In this document: piece by piece, positions 44,319 through 53,935 of the stretch
How the letters are laid out: every line of letters begins with the position of its first letter
Position numbering within the stretch: the stretch's first letter is position 1
Assembly: GCA_963768715.1 (NCBI GenBank)
Contig: CAVYJC010000011.1
Span: 744,001-808,000 of the forward strand
Length of the DNA: 64,000 nt
Origin: DATKEJ01 sp963768715
Lineage (GTDB): Bacteria > Bacteroidota > Rhodothermia > Rhodothermales > DATKEJ01
Direction of reading: 5' to 3'
The notes under the pieces: model-generated
What the model saw: the letters and a program-made list of their open reading frames with translations, nothing else
Databases searched by the model: none
What the model was told of the DNA's origin: nothing
Program-made: the position numbers and the translations under genes

Positions 44319-45809
44319 TCAGTGACCCTTCCCCGAAAGCATCGTCCGCACGGTGGCGAAAAGGATCTTCAGATCCATGCGGAGACTCATATTACTGATG
44401 TAGAAGAGGTCGTACTTGACCTTCTGGCGGACATCCTCGACGCTCTGGTCGTACTTCCATTTGACCTGGGCGACGCCCGTAATTCCAGGCTTGACGCGCA
44501 GCCTGCGGCGGTAAAGAGGAACTTCCTTGACTAGTTTATCGACGAAGAACTGGCGCTCAGGTCGCGGACCGACAAGGCTCATGTCGCCCTTCAGGACGTT
44601 GATCAACTGGGGCACCTCATCGATGCGGGTACGTCTGAGCCATCGTCCCAATTGGGTGTATCGAGGATCATCTTCGGTGGCCCAGACAGGTCCCGTGTCC
44701 GACTCGGCGTCGTCGTGCATCGTCCGAAATTTGTAGATCGTGAACGAGCGTCCGTACTGTCCCACGCGCTCCTGCCTGAAAATGGCGTTTCCGTGAGAAG
44801 TAATCCGGATGAGCAACGCAACAGCAATCCAGAAAGGTGCGCCGACAAGGAGGACAAATGAGGAAACCACGATGTCGAGAAGACGCTTCGCACTCGACTC
44901 CCATGGCTTCATGGGTTCGGGCATTACCTCGATCATCGGGAGCCCGTATATCTGCTCGGTCCGGGCCATCCCGCCCAGCATGTGATAAAAATCGGGGATA
45001 AGCTTGAGCACGACCGACTTACCGTCACAACGGCGAAGGACCTCGCTCAGGTTGCGCTGGTCGTCGCGCCCAAGCACAATGAGGACGTCCTGAACGTCGA
45101 GTTCATCGATCAAACGCGGCAGCACTTGAATCGACCGGATATCGTCGTTGGCATCCACGTCAACGCTCGAGCCGTCGCCCAAGGATGCCGAACCGTTACC
45201 TCCCGAGGCGATCTCGCCGCGAACGCCGGCCGCAACGGGCTCGGCGTACTCGCTGACTTCTTCGAGCTCCTCGTCGGTCCGCAACTGGATCGCGCCGACA
45301 ATCTTGAGTCCCGCAGCCGGGTATCTGGCCACCTCCTCGAACAACTCCTGCACCCGGTCGCTCCAGCCGACAATAAGGGCTTTGCGAGCGCCGTACCCGC
45401 GCGACAGCAGGTACTGTTGAATGGATCTTAAAGCGATGCGCCCCGTGCCAACGAATCCAAGCACCGTTGCCCAGTAGAAGAGAAGGTTCGGCCGCGCAGC
45501 TCCCGCCTCGAGGGCGCTGCCAAACATGGCGAAAAACACGACGAGACTCCCGACTGTCACGACCTTGAACAAGAGCGCAAGCTCGTCAAAGCGGCTCGGA
45601 GCGAATTTCTCCTTGTAGAGCCCGGAAAACATGAACACGACGATCCAGAATCCCGACATCAGGAACATCGCGAGGAACGGGGATGCCGGTTCGGATCCTG
45701 GCGGGAGCCATCCCCACCGGAAACGGGCCATGTAGTAGAAGACGAACGCCGAGATCAACGTCACAATGTCCGTCAGAAACAATGCCGCCAGCTCAATTCT
45801 TCTAAGCAC
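44319..45809 (-). CDS. Polyprenyl-phosphate sugar-1-phosphate transferase (WbaP/WcaJ type)
   Basis: 496 residues. Four N-terminal membrane helices (residues about 10-115) and a Rossmann-like middle domain (ALIVGWSDRVQELFEEVARY) precede one re-entrant or membrane helix (RLLDIVVSSFVLLVGAPFW) and the catalytic bacterial sugar transferase domain: GRSFTIYKFRTMHDDAE, RRTRIDEVPQLINVLKGDMS, LVGPRPERQFF and LRVKPGITGVAQV. It attaches the first sugar phosphate to undecaprenyl phosphate and so starts exopolysaccharide or O-antigen synthesis. The middle domain has an acidic, Gly/Ser-rich insertion around SGGNGSASLGDGSSVDVDA. It starts at GTG 45809. Confidence 0.95.
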   Translation of the reverse strand: MLRRIELAALFLTDIVTLISAFVFYYMARFRWGWLPPGSEPASPFLAMFLMSGFWIVVFMFSGLYKEKFAPSRFDELALLFKVVTVGSLVVFFAMFGSALEAGAARPNLLFYWATVLGFVGTGRIALRSIQQYLLSRGYGARKALIVGWSDRVQELFEEVARYPAAGLKIVGAIQLRTDEELEEVSEYAEPVAAGVRGEIASGGNGSASLGDGSSVDVDANDDIRSIQVLPRLIDELDVQDVLIVLGRDDQRNLSEVLRRCDGKSVVLKLIPDFYHMLGGMARTEQIYGLPMIEVMPEPMKPWESSAKRLLDIVVSSFVLLVGAPFWIAVALLIRITSHGNAIFRQERVGQYGRSFTIYKFRTMHDDAESDTGPVWATEDDPRYTQLGRWLRRTRIDEVPQLINVLKGDMSLVGPRPERQFFVDKLVKEVPLYRRRLRVKPGITGVAQVKWKYDQSVEDVRQKVKYDLFYISNMSLRMDLKILFATVRTMLSGKGH

Positions 45810-45989
45810 AACAGGAAGGGTGGGATTGGGCTACCACCTTTTCGACGCTAATTGCCTCAAATCAACGTCAATTACAAAGGGACAGTAAACCGTTATACTT
45901 GTTAATGTAAGACTTGACACACAATAAAGATACGCCGCATGCGCGTACGTGGGACCATGGAATTGCATCACGGCGGTACTGAATCCGAA
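45810..45989. other. Promoter-bearing gap upstream of the sugar transferase
   Basis: 180 bases between two minus-strand genes, clearly more AT-rich than its surroundings (45841-45930). No coding frame is convincing. It presumably holds the promoter of the sugar transferase; TATCTTTA on the minus strand near 45924-45931 recalls a Bacteroidota -7 element, but without a matching upstream element it is not called. Confidence 0.35.
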
Positions 45990-46736
45990 TCATTCGAGTC
46001 GGAATCTGAAGGTAATCGTTCCTGTCTGATTTTCCTGTGGCGCAGCGGCCTCGAGCGGATTGAAAAGCCACTGTCTCAGTGCCTGCATCACCGCCTGCTC
46101 TAGCGTCGGATTTCCCTTTCTCAACGGAAGCACGCGAACGATGCGTCCACGCGGATCGACAGTGATGCGCACCTGAATGACGGCATTCACTTTTTCGTCG
46201 TAGTCGGGAAGCTGGGTTCGGAGCGGAAGACGATCGATGCCCTCCAGGACGTACGGCGCCGCTTTGTGCTCATCGAGCCCGGGGCCCTCGGTGCCGGTTT
46301 CACGACCATGGCTTCCATCCTCCTGACCCGCAACGGCTTTCGTGGGCCCACCAGAAATGACGTCCTCCTGGACGGGATTCGGTTTCTTGACCGGTGTTTC
46401 TGGTGAGACTTCGTCGACGTCCGGCGACTGGATGCGCTCGGGGTCATCCGGGACGACAGGTTGGTCGGGCAAATCAACAGGCTTCGATTCAACCTTCTTA
46501 TCAGGAACAGGCTGCTGTTTGTTCTCGGCGTCGGGACGCAGTTCGTCCTTTGTTTCCTTTTCAGGCAGCTTGGTAGCGCGCTGCACGGCCCTGCCCTGAC
46601 TGAACGTCCCGAACTCCACCTCGACGTAACCCGCCGTCAGCGGCTCCGAAGCGGTCGTCAGCGACAGGAGAACGAGCAGCAGAAGCACATGCACTGCCGC
46701 GCTCGTCCCCGCTCCGATCCAATCATTCTTCGACAC
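45990..46736 (-). CDS. TonB-like energy transducer
   Basis: 248 residues: one N-terminal membrane helix (SAAVHVLLLLVLLSLTTA), a long periplasmic stretch rich in Pro, Glu and Lys (residues about 50-150, for example KKPNPVQED and VDLPDQPVVPDDPE), and a C-terminal TonB domain (VNAVIQVRITVDPRGRIVRV, LEQAVMQALRQWLFNP). Such proteins couple the proton-motive force to outer-membrane receptors, but no ExbB/ExbD or TonB-dependent receptor gene is near. GTG 46736 is the start. It lies 62 bases after the glycosyltransferase 2 gene in the same direction. Confidence 0.88.
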   Translation of the reverse strand: MSKNDWIGAGTSAAVHVLLLLVLLSLTTASEPLTAGYVEVEFGTFSQGRAVQRATKLPEKETKDELRPDAENKQQPVPDKKVESKPVDLPDQPVVPDDPERIQSPDVDEVSPETPVKKPNPVQEDVISGGPTKAVAGQEDGSHGRETGTEGPGLDEHKAAPYVLEGIDRLPLRTQLPDYDEKVNAVIQVRITVDPRGRIVRVLPLRKGNPTLEQAVMQALRQWLFNPLEAAAPQENQTGTITFRFRLE

Positions 46737-46798
46737 GCCCGTCCCGTTCTGTTTCTGACTCGACCATTTACGCGCAGACGATGGATAGGTTTGCGTAC

Positions 46799-47854
46799 CT
46801 ACACTTGGTCCGGTTCAGAAACCTCCATCCTTTCCTCCAAGGCGCCGCGAGTGGCATGTGGCAAGGTATGACCTTCGGAATGCCATTCGCTGCGAACGAT
46901 GTAACGAGGGCGATCTTTCGCCTGGTCAAAAACGCGCGCCAGGTACGAGCCCACAAGTCCCATGAAGAACAAATTCAAGCCTCCGAAAAATACGATAACG
47001 ATCATGAGGGATGCCCAGCCCGACATCGCGCTGTGGAAATAGTATTTGGCAGCCACGGCCCAGACCGCGCCACCGAAACCAGCGAAAACAGAGACGAACA
47101 GCCCCATCCTGACCGCAAGCCTGAGCGGCTTGTCGGAGAACGAAGCCAGGCCGTCAAGAGCCATTTGCAGGAGACGCCGATATGTGTATTTCGGCGTTCC
47201 GGCCGCCCGCTGCTCACGATCGTACGGCACGGCGACCTGCGAGAAACCCAGCCACGACACCAGTCCGCGTACAAACGGGCGTTGCTCGCCAAGCTGCTTG
47301 AAAGCCTCTATTACGGGTCGCGAGATCAACCGGAAGTCTCCCGTATCGAGTGGCATTTCTATGTCCGTCATGAGCCGGAAGAAACGGTAGAACGCCGCTG
47401 CCGTGATCTTCTTGAAGAAGGATTCTCCCTTGCGGTGGCGCCGAAGGCCGTAGGCGACGTCGTACCCATGGTGCCAGTGATCGACCATTTCAGTTACGAC
47501 CGCAAGCGGGTCCTGCAGATCGGCGTCGAGAATGACGGCCGCATCGGTCTCGACGTAATACAGACCGGCCGTAATGGCGATCTGGTGGCCGAAATTCCGT
47601 GAGAACGACACCAGGGAGTAGCCCTCGAGGTTCGTTGTGAGGCGCTTCAACTCGGGAACGGTGCCATCCGTGCTGCCGTCGTCGACGATGATCACGCGCG
47701 TGACGAAAGCGTGATCGCGACGATATTGCTCAATTTCTCGAATCAGGTGCGGAACGATCGCCTCCTCGTTGAACACGGGAATAACGAGCGACACGGTTTC
47801 GCGACGATCTTCGGGATCAGAATGAGAGCCCGCTGAGAAATTTGATGGGCACAC
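46799..47854 (-). CDS. GT2 family glycosyltransferase (DPM1/GtrB type)
   Basis: 351 residues. A GT-A domain (SLVIPVFNEEAIVPHLI, VIIVDDGSTDGT, VSFSRNFGHQIAITAGL, VILDADLQDP containing the DxD) is followed by the QRAAGTPKYTYRRLLQMALDG motif and two membrane helices (LFVSVFAGFGGAVWAVA, LMIVIVFFGGLNLFFMGLVG), as in dolichol- or undecaprenyl-phosphate glycosyltransferases. It probably makes a lipid-linked sugar for envelope glycan modification. GTG 47854 is the first start; the first 20 residues are poorly conserved. Confidence 0.92.
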   Translation of the reverse strand: MCPSNFSAGSHSDPEDRRETVSLVIPVFNEEAIVPHLIREIEQYRRDHAFVTRVIIVDDGSTDGTVPELKRLTTNLEGYSLVSFSRNFGHQIAITAGLYYVETDAAVILDADLQDPLAVVTEMVDHWHHGYDVAYGLRRHRKGESFFKKITAAAFYRFFRLMTDIEMPLDTGDFRLISRPVIEAFKQLGEQRPFVRGLVSWLGFSQVAVPYDREQRAAGTPKYTYRRLLQMALDGLASFSDKPLRLAVRMGLFVSVFAGFGGAVWAVAAKYYFHSAMSGWASLMIVIVFFGGLNLFFMGLVGSYLARVFDQAKDRPRYIVRSEWHSEGHTLPHATRGALEERMEVSEPDQV

Positions 47855-47886
47855 GGCAGCGTCTCACTTTACGGGGAAGCAGACTT

Positions 47887-48984
47887 TCACTCCCCACGTT
47901 TCAACGAGGGTTGCTCTAACGTAAGCACAAACGATACGCGATGCGAGTAGCCGAGATCGTTCGCAGCCCCGGCGAAGTTTCCGAAACCGTAGTCGAGAGC
48001 GACCTGCTTGATGTTGAGGCCGGCACCCACGGTCGGAGACAATTGCAGTCCAAGATCCTTGTTGTAAACCAGATCCGTGAGACCAGCCCGGAGGGCGACG
48101 ACCTCCTTAAAGCTCAACTCAGTGCCGAGACGAGGGTGAATCGACATGTCCCCCACGTTGACGGCATACGAACGGATGCCTTCAAAACGAATGTCGGTGT
48201 CGAGCCCCACCGTGAGGTTGGTCGATTCGGACAGAGGAAGGAGTACACCCGAGCCAAGTCTGGCCACCGGAAGCACAAGCTCGGATGCTCCATCGGGTAT
48301 CTCGTCCCCGAACGTATCCTCCAATGCCCTGAGCTTGTCCCTGTTCGTGTTCCAGCTGAGAAGCATCGTGGATGCATCCTGCAGATTCACGCCGAACAGG
48401 AATCGACCCGTTCGATACTGGGCGGCTACGTCAAAGCTGTAGCCCCATGCACTCGAAAAGTCCCCGATGGTGCGGCGGATGATTTTACCTGTGACGCCGA
48501 ACGAGACCGGCTCACTGACGGAACGCGCGTAGCTCACAAAAAAAGCGTAGTCCGTCGCAGAGAAGTACGTGATGAAGTTTTCGGGTCTGGGAAGCGGCTG
48601 ATCGCGGATCGGATCCCATGCCGACAACGTGTTCGGGATGTCATCCACCCCACTCCGGAAGATCGAAATGCCGAAAGTCGATCTCGAATTGATAGGGAAC
48701 GCGACGCCGCCGTAGTCGAATGAGACGATCCCCGAGAAGCGCTCGTCATGCATGTAGGCGACCTGCGGATATTGGATGCCGGCCAATCCGGCGACGTTCC
48801 AGTAACCTGCCGTAACGTCACGCGTCAGCGCGACACCGGCTCCGCCCATCGCCAGCGTTCTCGCCCCGATTCCCCGCTCGAGGAAGGCCCCTCCATATTT
48901 CGCAATCGACTGCGCGCCGGCCACACCAGTGGCCGCCAACTGTACGATAATCGTCAGAAGAAGTAAGAATGGGACACGCCTCAT
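47887..48984 (-). CDS. PorV/PorQ-family outer-membrane protein (3)
   Basis: 365 residues from ATG 48984 with signal peptide (VPFLLLLTIIVQLAATGVAG). The mature start SIAKYGGAFLERGIGARTLAMGG and TAGYWNVAGLAG are the family hallmark, and the beta-barrel strands end HRVSFVLTLEQ. It is the third member in the window, separate from the cluster at 38-40 kb. The frame is open 62 codons further upstream, but that part overlaps the rsmB 3' end and lacks a signal peptide. It sits next to a glycosyltransferase gene in the same direction (32-base gap). Confidence 0.9.
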   Translation of the reverse strand: MRRVPFLLLLTIIVQLAATGVAGAQSIAKYGGAFLERGIGARTLAMGGAGVALTRDVTAGYWNVAGLAGIQYPQVAYMHDERFSGIVSFDYGGVAFPINSRSTFGISIFRSGVDDIPNTLSAWDPIRDQPLPRPENFITYFSATDYAFFVSYARSVSEPVSFGVTGKIIRRTIGDFSSAWGYSFDVAAQYRTGRFLFGVNLQDASTMLLSWNTNRDKLRALEDTFGDEIPDGASELVLPVARLGSGVLLPLSESTNLTVGLDTDIRFEGIRSYAVNVGDMSIHPRLGTELSFKEVVALRAGLTDLVYNKDLGLQLSPTVGAGLNIKQVALDYGFGNFAGAANDLGYSHRVSFVLTLEQPSLKRGE

Positions 48985-49087
48985 ACGGAAACTCCGGAGG
49001 TCACTAGCTAACCGTGCTCGAGACACGCGGTTGTTACCGAGCCGCCGGATCGACGTTCCCGGGCGGAAGGTGTTTCCTCCGAAAGAC

Positions 49088-50440
49088 TCAGCGTCTTCTA
49101 AGGCACGCGGAAAAAGCTCCATCGATTTCATGCACGTGGGGCAGAGTGGCGAGGCATCCGTCCTGAACAAGGCGTTGCGGAACGCGAGTCGAAATCGGCT
49201 CGAGGGCGAAGTCGCCGTTCCGAGCCAGAAATGCCGCGACCCGCTCCTCGTTTTCTTCCGGTGTTATGGTGCAGGTCGCGTAGACCAGGCGTCCGCCTGA
49301 CTTCACAAACGGTGCCGCAGCATCGAGCAACGCGTCCTGCAGCTCGGTCAATCCGCGAATCGACGCCTCACTCCTGCGCCACCTCAGATCGGGACGCCGC
49401 GCCAGCACGCCGAGTCCGGAACAGGGCGCATCGACCAGCACGGCATCTGCCGGCGGAAGACTGTCGGACGGCGTCATCTGCAGGAAATCGCCGCCCCGCG
49501 TTTCTACGATAGAGAATCCATGCGCCCCGGCTGCCGCGGCGCCGCGACTCAGGCGCTTCTCGTTCAAGTCGATCCCGACAACGCGGCCGTGATTCCCCAT
49601 CAGCATGGCAGCATGAATCATTTTTCCACCCGGTGCGGCGCATACGTCGACGACGTACTCACCCGGGCGCGGATCCAGTACGAAACCTACGAGCCCCGCC
49701 GATTCGTCCTGAATGGCAGCCAGGCCGGCATCGAAAACTCCTTCGCCGATTACAGACTGCAGCCTTTCGACACGGAGGAATCCGTCGATATACTCAGACG
49801 CACTCCAGGCGACACCAAGCCGATCCAGCGTCCCACAGAAATCGCTCGTCGTCGTCTTCTGCGTGTTGACGCGGATGCTGTGAACGGGTCGCCGATTGTC
49901 GTACTCCATCAATCGCCGGGCGCCGTCCAGTCCAAAACGGTTGGCCCATCGGCGAACCAGCCAATCGGGGTGAGAAAGCATGATTGCCGCGTCAGCCACG
50001 GCGTCCCCTGTCTGCGGCTCAGGCAACACATCCTCGTTCCGCATCAGCGTGCGCAGGATCCCATTCACGAACCGGCCCGCTCCCCCGCTCACCAATCTCT
50101 TGGCCTGCTCGACGGACGCGTAGACGCTCGAATGAGGCGCCCTTCGCAGCTCGACAAGCTCGTAAACTCCGATCCGAAGTATCTGCCTGACGAGAGGATC
50201 GATACCACCAGACCGAGAAGAAAACGAATCGACGAGGAAATCGAGCCGGCGGAGACGCCGCGTAATTCCACCTACGTATTCCGTGATTCGCCGGCGGTCG
50301 TCGCTGGAGAAACCGCTTGCCGGCGCCAATCGATTGGCCCACGCCCCGCCCTCGACGCGCTCGAGCCTGCTTAGGATCTCATCCCGCAAACGTCCTTCCG
50401 GATGCGATTCGTCATCCGCGCTGGATCTTCGATCAACCAT
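49088..50440 (-). CDS. rsmB: 16S rRNA (cytosine967-C5)-methyltransferase RsmB
   Basis: 450 residues: N-terminal NusB-like helical domain (DPLVRQILRIGVYELVEL, VNGILRTLMRN) and C-terminal methyltransferase. SAM-binding VVDVCAAPGGKMIHAAML, the release cysteine motif VDAPCSGLGVLARRPD and the nucleophile VYATCTITPEENEE are intact. It follows prmC by 23 bases in the same direction, both acting on the translation machinery. Confidence 0.95.
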   Translation of the reverse strand: MVDRRSSADDESHPEGRLRDEILSRLERVEGGAWANRLAPASGFSSDDRRRITEYVGGITRRLRRLDFLVDSFSSRSGGIDPLVRQILRIGVYELVELRRAPHSSVYASVEQAKRLVSGGAGRFVNGILRTLMRNEDVLPEPQTGDAVADAAIMLSHPDWLVRRWANRFGLDGARRLMEYDNRRPVHSIRVNTQKTTTSDFCGTLDRLGVAWSASEYIDGFLRVERLQSVIGEGVFDAGLAAIQDESAGLVGFVLDPRPGEYVVDVCAAPGGKMIHAAMLMGNHGRVVGIDLNEKRLSRGAAAAGAHGFSIVETRGGDFLQMTPSDSLPPADAVLVDAPCSGLGVLARRPDLRWRRSEASIRGLTELQDALLDAAAPFVKSGGRLVYATCTITPEENEERVAAFLARNGDFALEPISTRVPQRLVQDGCLATLPHVHEIDGAFSACLRRR

Positions 50441-50463
50441 CGCAGCAACCCCAGACGATTCTA

Positions 50464-51351
50464 TTACGACCAGCGAGATCCAGTTCGATACCGGTCGTCA
50501 ACGAATCCATGATCAGACTGCATAATGTGCTCGATGTCCACGGCGAAATCCGGATTCACCTCGAAAAACAAATATCCGCCGGGAAGAAGCAGGTCGTCGG
50601 CAGCCACGAGGATTGCGCGATAGAACAGCAGCGGATCGCCATCAACGAAAAGTGCCGCGTGCGGCTCGTAGTGAGCTACCTCCGGCATGACTTCAGCAGC
50701 TTCAGCCAGTGGGATGTAGGGTGGATTCGAAACGAGGATCGAGAATCTCTCGAAGCTGGGGGCTTCGGGATCCCTGATGAGATCCCATTTTGTCCAGTGG
50801 ACATTGAGCCCCAGCGCCTCTCCATTCGCACGAGCCAAATCAAGCACGTTGTCCGAATAGTCGGTTGCGACGACCTCGGCCGCCGGAATCCTCGATGCCA
50901 CGGCCAATGCAATACAGCCGCTGCCCGTCCCGACATCCAGGACGCGCACGGGGGGCGTCAGTGCAGCCGCCATCTCCACCACTTGTTCAACGAGAAACTC
51001 TGTCTCAGGTCTCGGAATCAGAACACGCCGATCAACCTCGAGGCGCAGACCGCAGAATTCCACATGGCCGACAATGTATTGAAGCGGTTCACGGGAAAGA
51101 CGGCGCGTCGCCCACTCGTCGATCAGTGCTGCCTGCTCAGGCTGAACCGCGGTGTCGGATCTACCGAAGAGCTCTGTCCTCTTGACGTCAAGAGCATCCA
51201 TCATCAGCCATTCGGCGCTCGCGGCCCAATCGGGGATTCCACCCAGACGGAACCGATCTCGGAGACTTCGCAACAGATTGGCGTACGTCCACGCTCGCGC
51301 CCAGCCTGGGCCGCGTGCCTCCGTTTCGGATAAAGAACGTCGATCAGTCAT
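50464..51351 (-). CDS. prmC: Peptide chain release factor N5-glutamine methyltransferase PrmC
   Basis: 295 residues. Methylates the GGQ glutamine of release factors. The N-terminal helical domain holds LSREPLQYIVGHVEFCGL, the SAM-binding part RVLDVGTGSGCIALAVA, and the diagnostic catalytic motif LVSNPPYIPLAEA. It starts at ATG 51351, divergent from the glycogen phosphorylase gene (78-base shared upstream region). Confidence 0.96.
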   Translation of the reverse strand: MTDRRSLSETEARGPGWARAWTYANLLRSLRDRFRLGGIPDWAASAEWLMMDALDVKRTELFGRSDTAVQPEQAALIDEWATRRLSREPLQYIVGHVEFCGLRLEVDRRVLIPRPETEFLVEQVVEMAAALTPPVRVLDVGTGSGCIALAVASRIPAAEVVATDYSDNVLDLARANGEALGLNVHWTKWDLIRDPEAPSFERFSILVSNPPYIPLAEAAEVMPEVAHYEPHAALFVDGDPLLFYRAILVAADDLLLPGGYLFFEVNPDFAVDIEHIMQSDHGFVDDRYRTGSRWS

Positions 51352-51429
51352 GATCGTAGTTAATTTTGTAGCGGGTTTCCGTACTTTTCGCGCTTCCGTT
51401 CTGCATTAACACCACGATATCGAAGACGC

Positions 51430-53490
51430 ATGAGTGCCACGTTGAGTAAGCTAGAGGAGTTGGCGAGAAACACATGGTGGAGTTGGAATTCAGATGCACT
51501 CGACCTGTTCCGGGCGCTTAATCCGATCGTTTTCGAACGCACCGGTAATAACCCGGTCGCAGCGCTAAGATCGGCCAGTCCTGCCATCCTGAACGGACCC
51601 AGGTTCAACGAGCAGCTCGACAGAGTATTCGTCCGATTTCGGGATTATATGGATGCCGTGGGACCGCGAGCGGACTGTCCGCCCGTGATCTATTTCTGCA
51701 TGGAATACGGCATTCATGAGAGCCTCCCAATATACTCCGGCGGACTCGGCATCCTTGCGGGTGACCACATCAAAGCGACGTCCGACCTGGGACTTCCCTT
51801 CACCGCGTTCGGCCTCCTCGTGAAGGAGGGTTACCTGCTGCAGCGTTTCGACGCCAGTGGTTGGCAGGTAGACGATTATTCAAGACTTTCGATCGAGAAC
51901 TCACCGTTGTCGCAGGTTCTCGATTCTGATGGGAATGCCGCCACAATATCCCTCCCGATTGGAGCGGAGATCGTGACGGTCGCAATCTGGAAACTGGCTG
52001 TCGGCCGGTCGACACTCTATCTGCTCGATACGGATGTGCCCCAGAACTCACCGGATGCTCGGCGAATCACCCGACGGCTGTACGAAGACGGCGTGACGCT
52101 GCGTATCCAGCAGGAAATGGTCCTGGGGATAGGAGGCGTTCGCGCGGCGCGGGCACTCGGCATTCCCGCCGCGGTGTACCATCTCAACGAAGGACACTGC
52201 GCGTTCGTGACACTTGAGCTCCTCGGCGAGCGTCTGAAGGCTGGAGACAGCGTCGATGATGCGGAAGCATGGGTGCAGTCTCACACGGTGTTCACCACGC
52301 ACACACCCGTTCCGGCCGGTCATGATCGATTCGAACGCCCGCTGTTCGAGGGCGCGATGGGTCGGTATCTGTCGGAGATCAATCTTTCTTTGGACGAAGC
52401 AACCTCATTCGGGGTGGCGCTCAGCACGGAGGCCAACGAGCCCTTCAATATGACAATCCTGGGCCTTCGCCTGTCTCGCTTGGCGAACGGCGTTTCCAAG
52501 CTGAACGGAGAGGTGGCGAGGTCTCAATGGCATCACCTGTTCACCGTCGACAGCGAAGACGACGTTCCGATCGGTCACATTACCAACGGCATACACATCC
52601 CCACCTGGATCGCACCGGACGCGCGAAGGTTCGTGGAAGAGACGTGCGGAACACTCAATCATCGCCGAGTCGAGGAATCTTATTGGTCGGCGCTGTCAGG
52701 GGTCTCGGATGAGGCTCTATGGGAGCTTAGAACGACGCTGCGTCGCCGGCTGATCGAGTTTGCGTACAAGAGGTCGGCAACCGCCTCGCTGCCCCAAAGC
52801 TGTGCGCTCGATCCCGAAGCCCTGACGATCGGTTTCGCCCGGCGGATGGCCCCTTACAAACGGGCGGTTCTGGTTTTCAGCGATCTCGATCGGGCCAAGA
52901 GTCTGTTCACAAACAGCGACCGGCCGCTCCAACTCGTGTTTGCGGGCAAAGCCCATCCCAATAATGACCTCGGCAAATCGTACGTACAGCGTATCGTCGA
53001 AGTCTCGCGCATGCCCGAGTTTGTCGGTAAGGTGATCTTCCTTGAGAACTACGACATGGAAGTCGGTCGGATGCTGGTTTCAGGCTGCGACGTCTGGCTG
53101 AACAATCCCAGAAGGCCGATGGAAGCAAGCGGGACGAGTGGCCAGAAAATCGGGATTCACGGCGGACTCAACCTGTCCGTACTGGACGGTTGGTGGCCGG
53201 AAGGCTACAACGGAAACAACGGATGGGCGATCGGTGGCGAGTCCAGTGCCGAAGTTCTGCAACCCGAGGTGCAGGACACAGCCGATTCTCTCGATCTCTA
53301 CCACACGCTGGAAAATGAGGTACTGCCTACGTTCTACGAGCGCAATGAGGCTGGAATACCCGGACGGTGGACATCGATGATGCGCAATGCACTCCAAAGT
53401 CTACCGCCGCACTTTTCTGCACTGCGGATGGTTGAAGACTACATCGACCAGGTGTACACGCCCATCGAAGTGGAATCGGCAGGCCGCTAA
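51430..53490 (+). CDS. glgP: Alpha-glucan (glycogen/maltodextrin) phosphorylase
   Basis: 686 residues of the short bacterial alpha-glucan phosphorylase subgroup, which releases glucose 1-phosphate. Features: LARNTWWSWNSDALDLF near the N terminus, FCMEYGIHESLPIYSGGLG, VYHLNEGHCAFVTLELL, HTPVPAGHDRF, TNGIHIPTWIAPD, IGFARRMAPYKRA, and the pyridoxal-phosphate Lys in EASGTSGQKIGIHG followed by NLSVLDGWWPEGY. The usual Met in TSGMK is Gln here. With the polyphosphate glucokinase gene in the window it suggests glycogen turnover. Confidence 0.95.
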   Translation: MSATLSKLEELARNTWWSWNSDALDLFRALNPIVFERTGNNPVAALRSASPAILNGPRFNEQLDRVFVRFRDYMDAVGPRADCPPVIYFCMEYGIHESLPIYSGGLGILAGDHIKATSDLGLPFTAFGLLVKEGYLLQRFDASGWQVDDYSRLSIENSPLSQVLDSDGNAATISLPIGAEIVTVAIWKLAVGRSTLYLLDTDVPQNSPDARRITRRLYEDGVTLRIQQEMVLGIGGVRAARALGIPAAVYHLNEGHCAFVTLELLGERLKAGDSVDDAEAWVQSHTVFTTHTPVPAGHDRFERPLFEGAMGRYLSEINLSLDEATSFGVALSTEANEPFNMTILGLRLSRLANGVSKLNGEVARSQWHHLFTVDSEDDVPIGHITNGIHIPTWIAPDARRFVEETCGTLNHRRVEESYWSALSGVSDEALWELRTTLRRRLIEFAYKRSATASLPQSCALDPEALTIGFARRMAPYKRAVLVFSDLDRAKSLFTNSDRPLQLVFAGKAHPNNDLGKSYVQRIVEVSRMPEFVGKVIFLENYDMEVGRMLVSGCDVWLNNPRRPMEASGTSGQKIGIHGGLNLSVLDGWWPEGYNGNNGWAIGGESSAEVLQPEVQDTADSLDLYHTLENEVLPTFYERNEAGIPGRWTSMMRNALQSLPPHFSALRMVEDYIDQVYTPIEVESAGR

Positions 53491-53510
53491 GCGCATCGGC
53501 GTGCCGGACG

Positions 53511-53807
53511 TCAGACGCGGATCGAGAAATCCGAAAAGGCTCCGGACGGTTCGTCCCAGTGGCATCGCACGTTGTCGACGCATGCGAGTGAGGGACCATG
53601 TTCAAGCGCTTCCAACAACTGTCTGAGGCATTTGGACGTTCCTTCCGCAACGACCCTGACTGAGCCGTCATGGGTGTTGCAGACCCAACCGGTAACACCC
53701 AACCGTTTTGCGGCCGTTCGTACGAAATAACGAAAGCCCACGCCCTGCACGCGCCCCACTACGAGAGCCTCCAGCTGCTGCTGCATAACATCCACCTCGA
53801 CACTCAT
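53511..53807 (-). CDS. acyP: Acylphosphatase
   Basis: Small alpha/beta enzyme hydrolysing acyl phosphates. ATG 53807 gives 98 residues; ATG 53786 gives 91, close to the family's usual length. The active-site motif is VVGRVQGVGFRYFVRTAA (Arg in GFRY binds the phosphate), the second catalytic residue is Asn in GWVCNTHDGSVRVVAEG, and the C terminus FSDFSIRV is typical. It converges with glgP, leaving a 20-base gap. Confidence 0.92.
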   Translation of the reverse strand: MSVEVDVMQQQLEALVVGRVQGVGFRYFVRTAAKRLGVTGWVCNTHDGSVRVVAEGTSKCLRQLLEALEHGPSLACVDNVRCHWDEPSGAFSDFSIRV

Positions 53808-53935
53808 GCCCTGCGCCTGGTGCCTGTTTACTACTTGTCTATCCGAATGAACGTGTTGCATCGATACGGATACCATGAATATTGCTCAAACATTCCATGA
53901 CCTGAGCTAGAAGCCTCCTCCCGCCCCTTAGAAAT

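Noticed and set aside
45841..45945. Bacteroidota-type promoter upstream of the sugar transferase
   Set aside because: A TATCTTTA element is visible but no TTTG/TTG element at a suitable distance, so it was not called as a feature.
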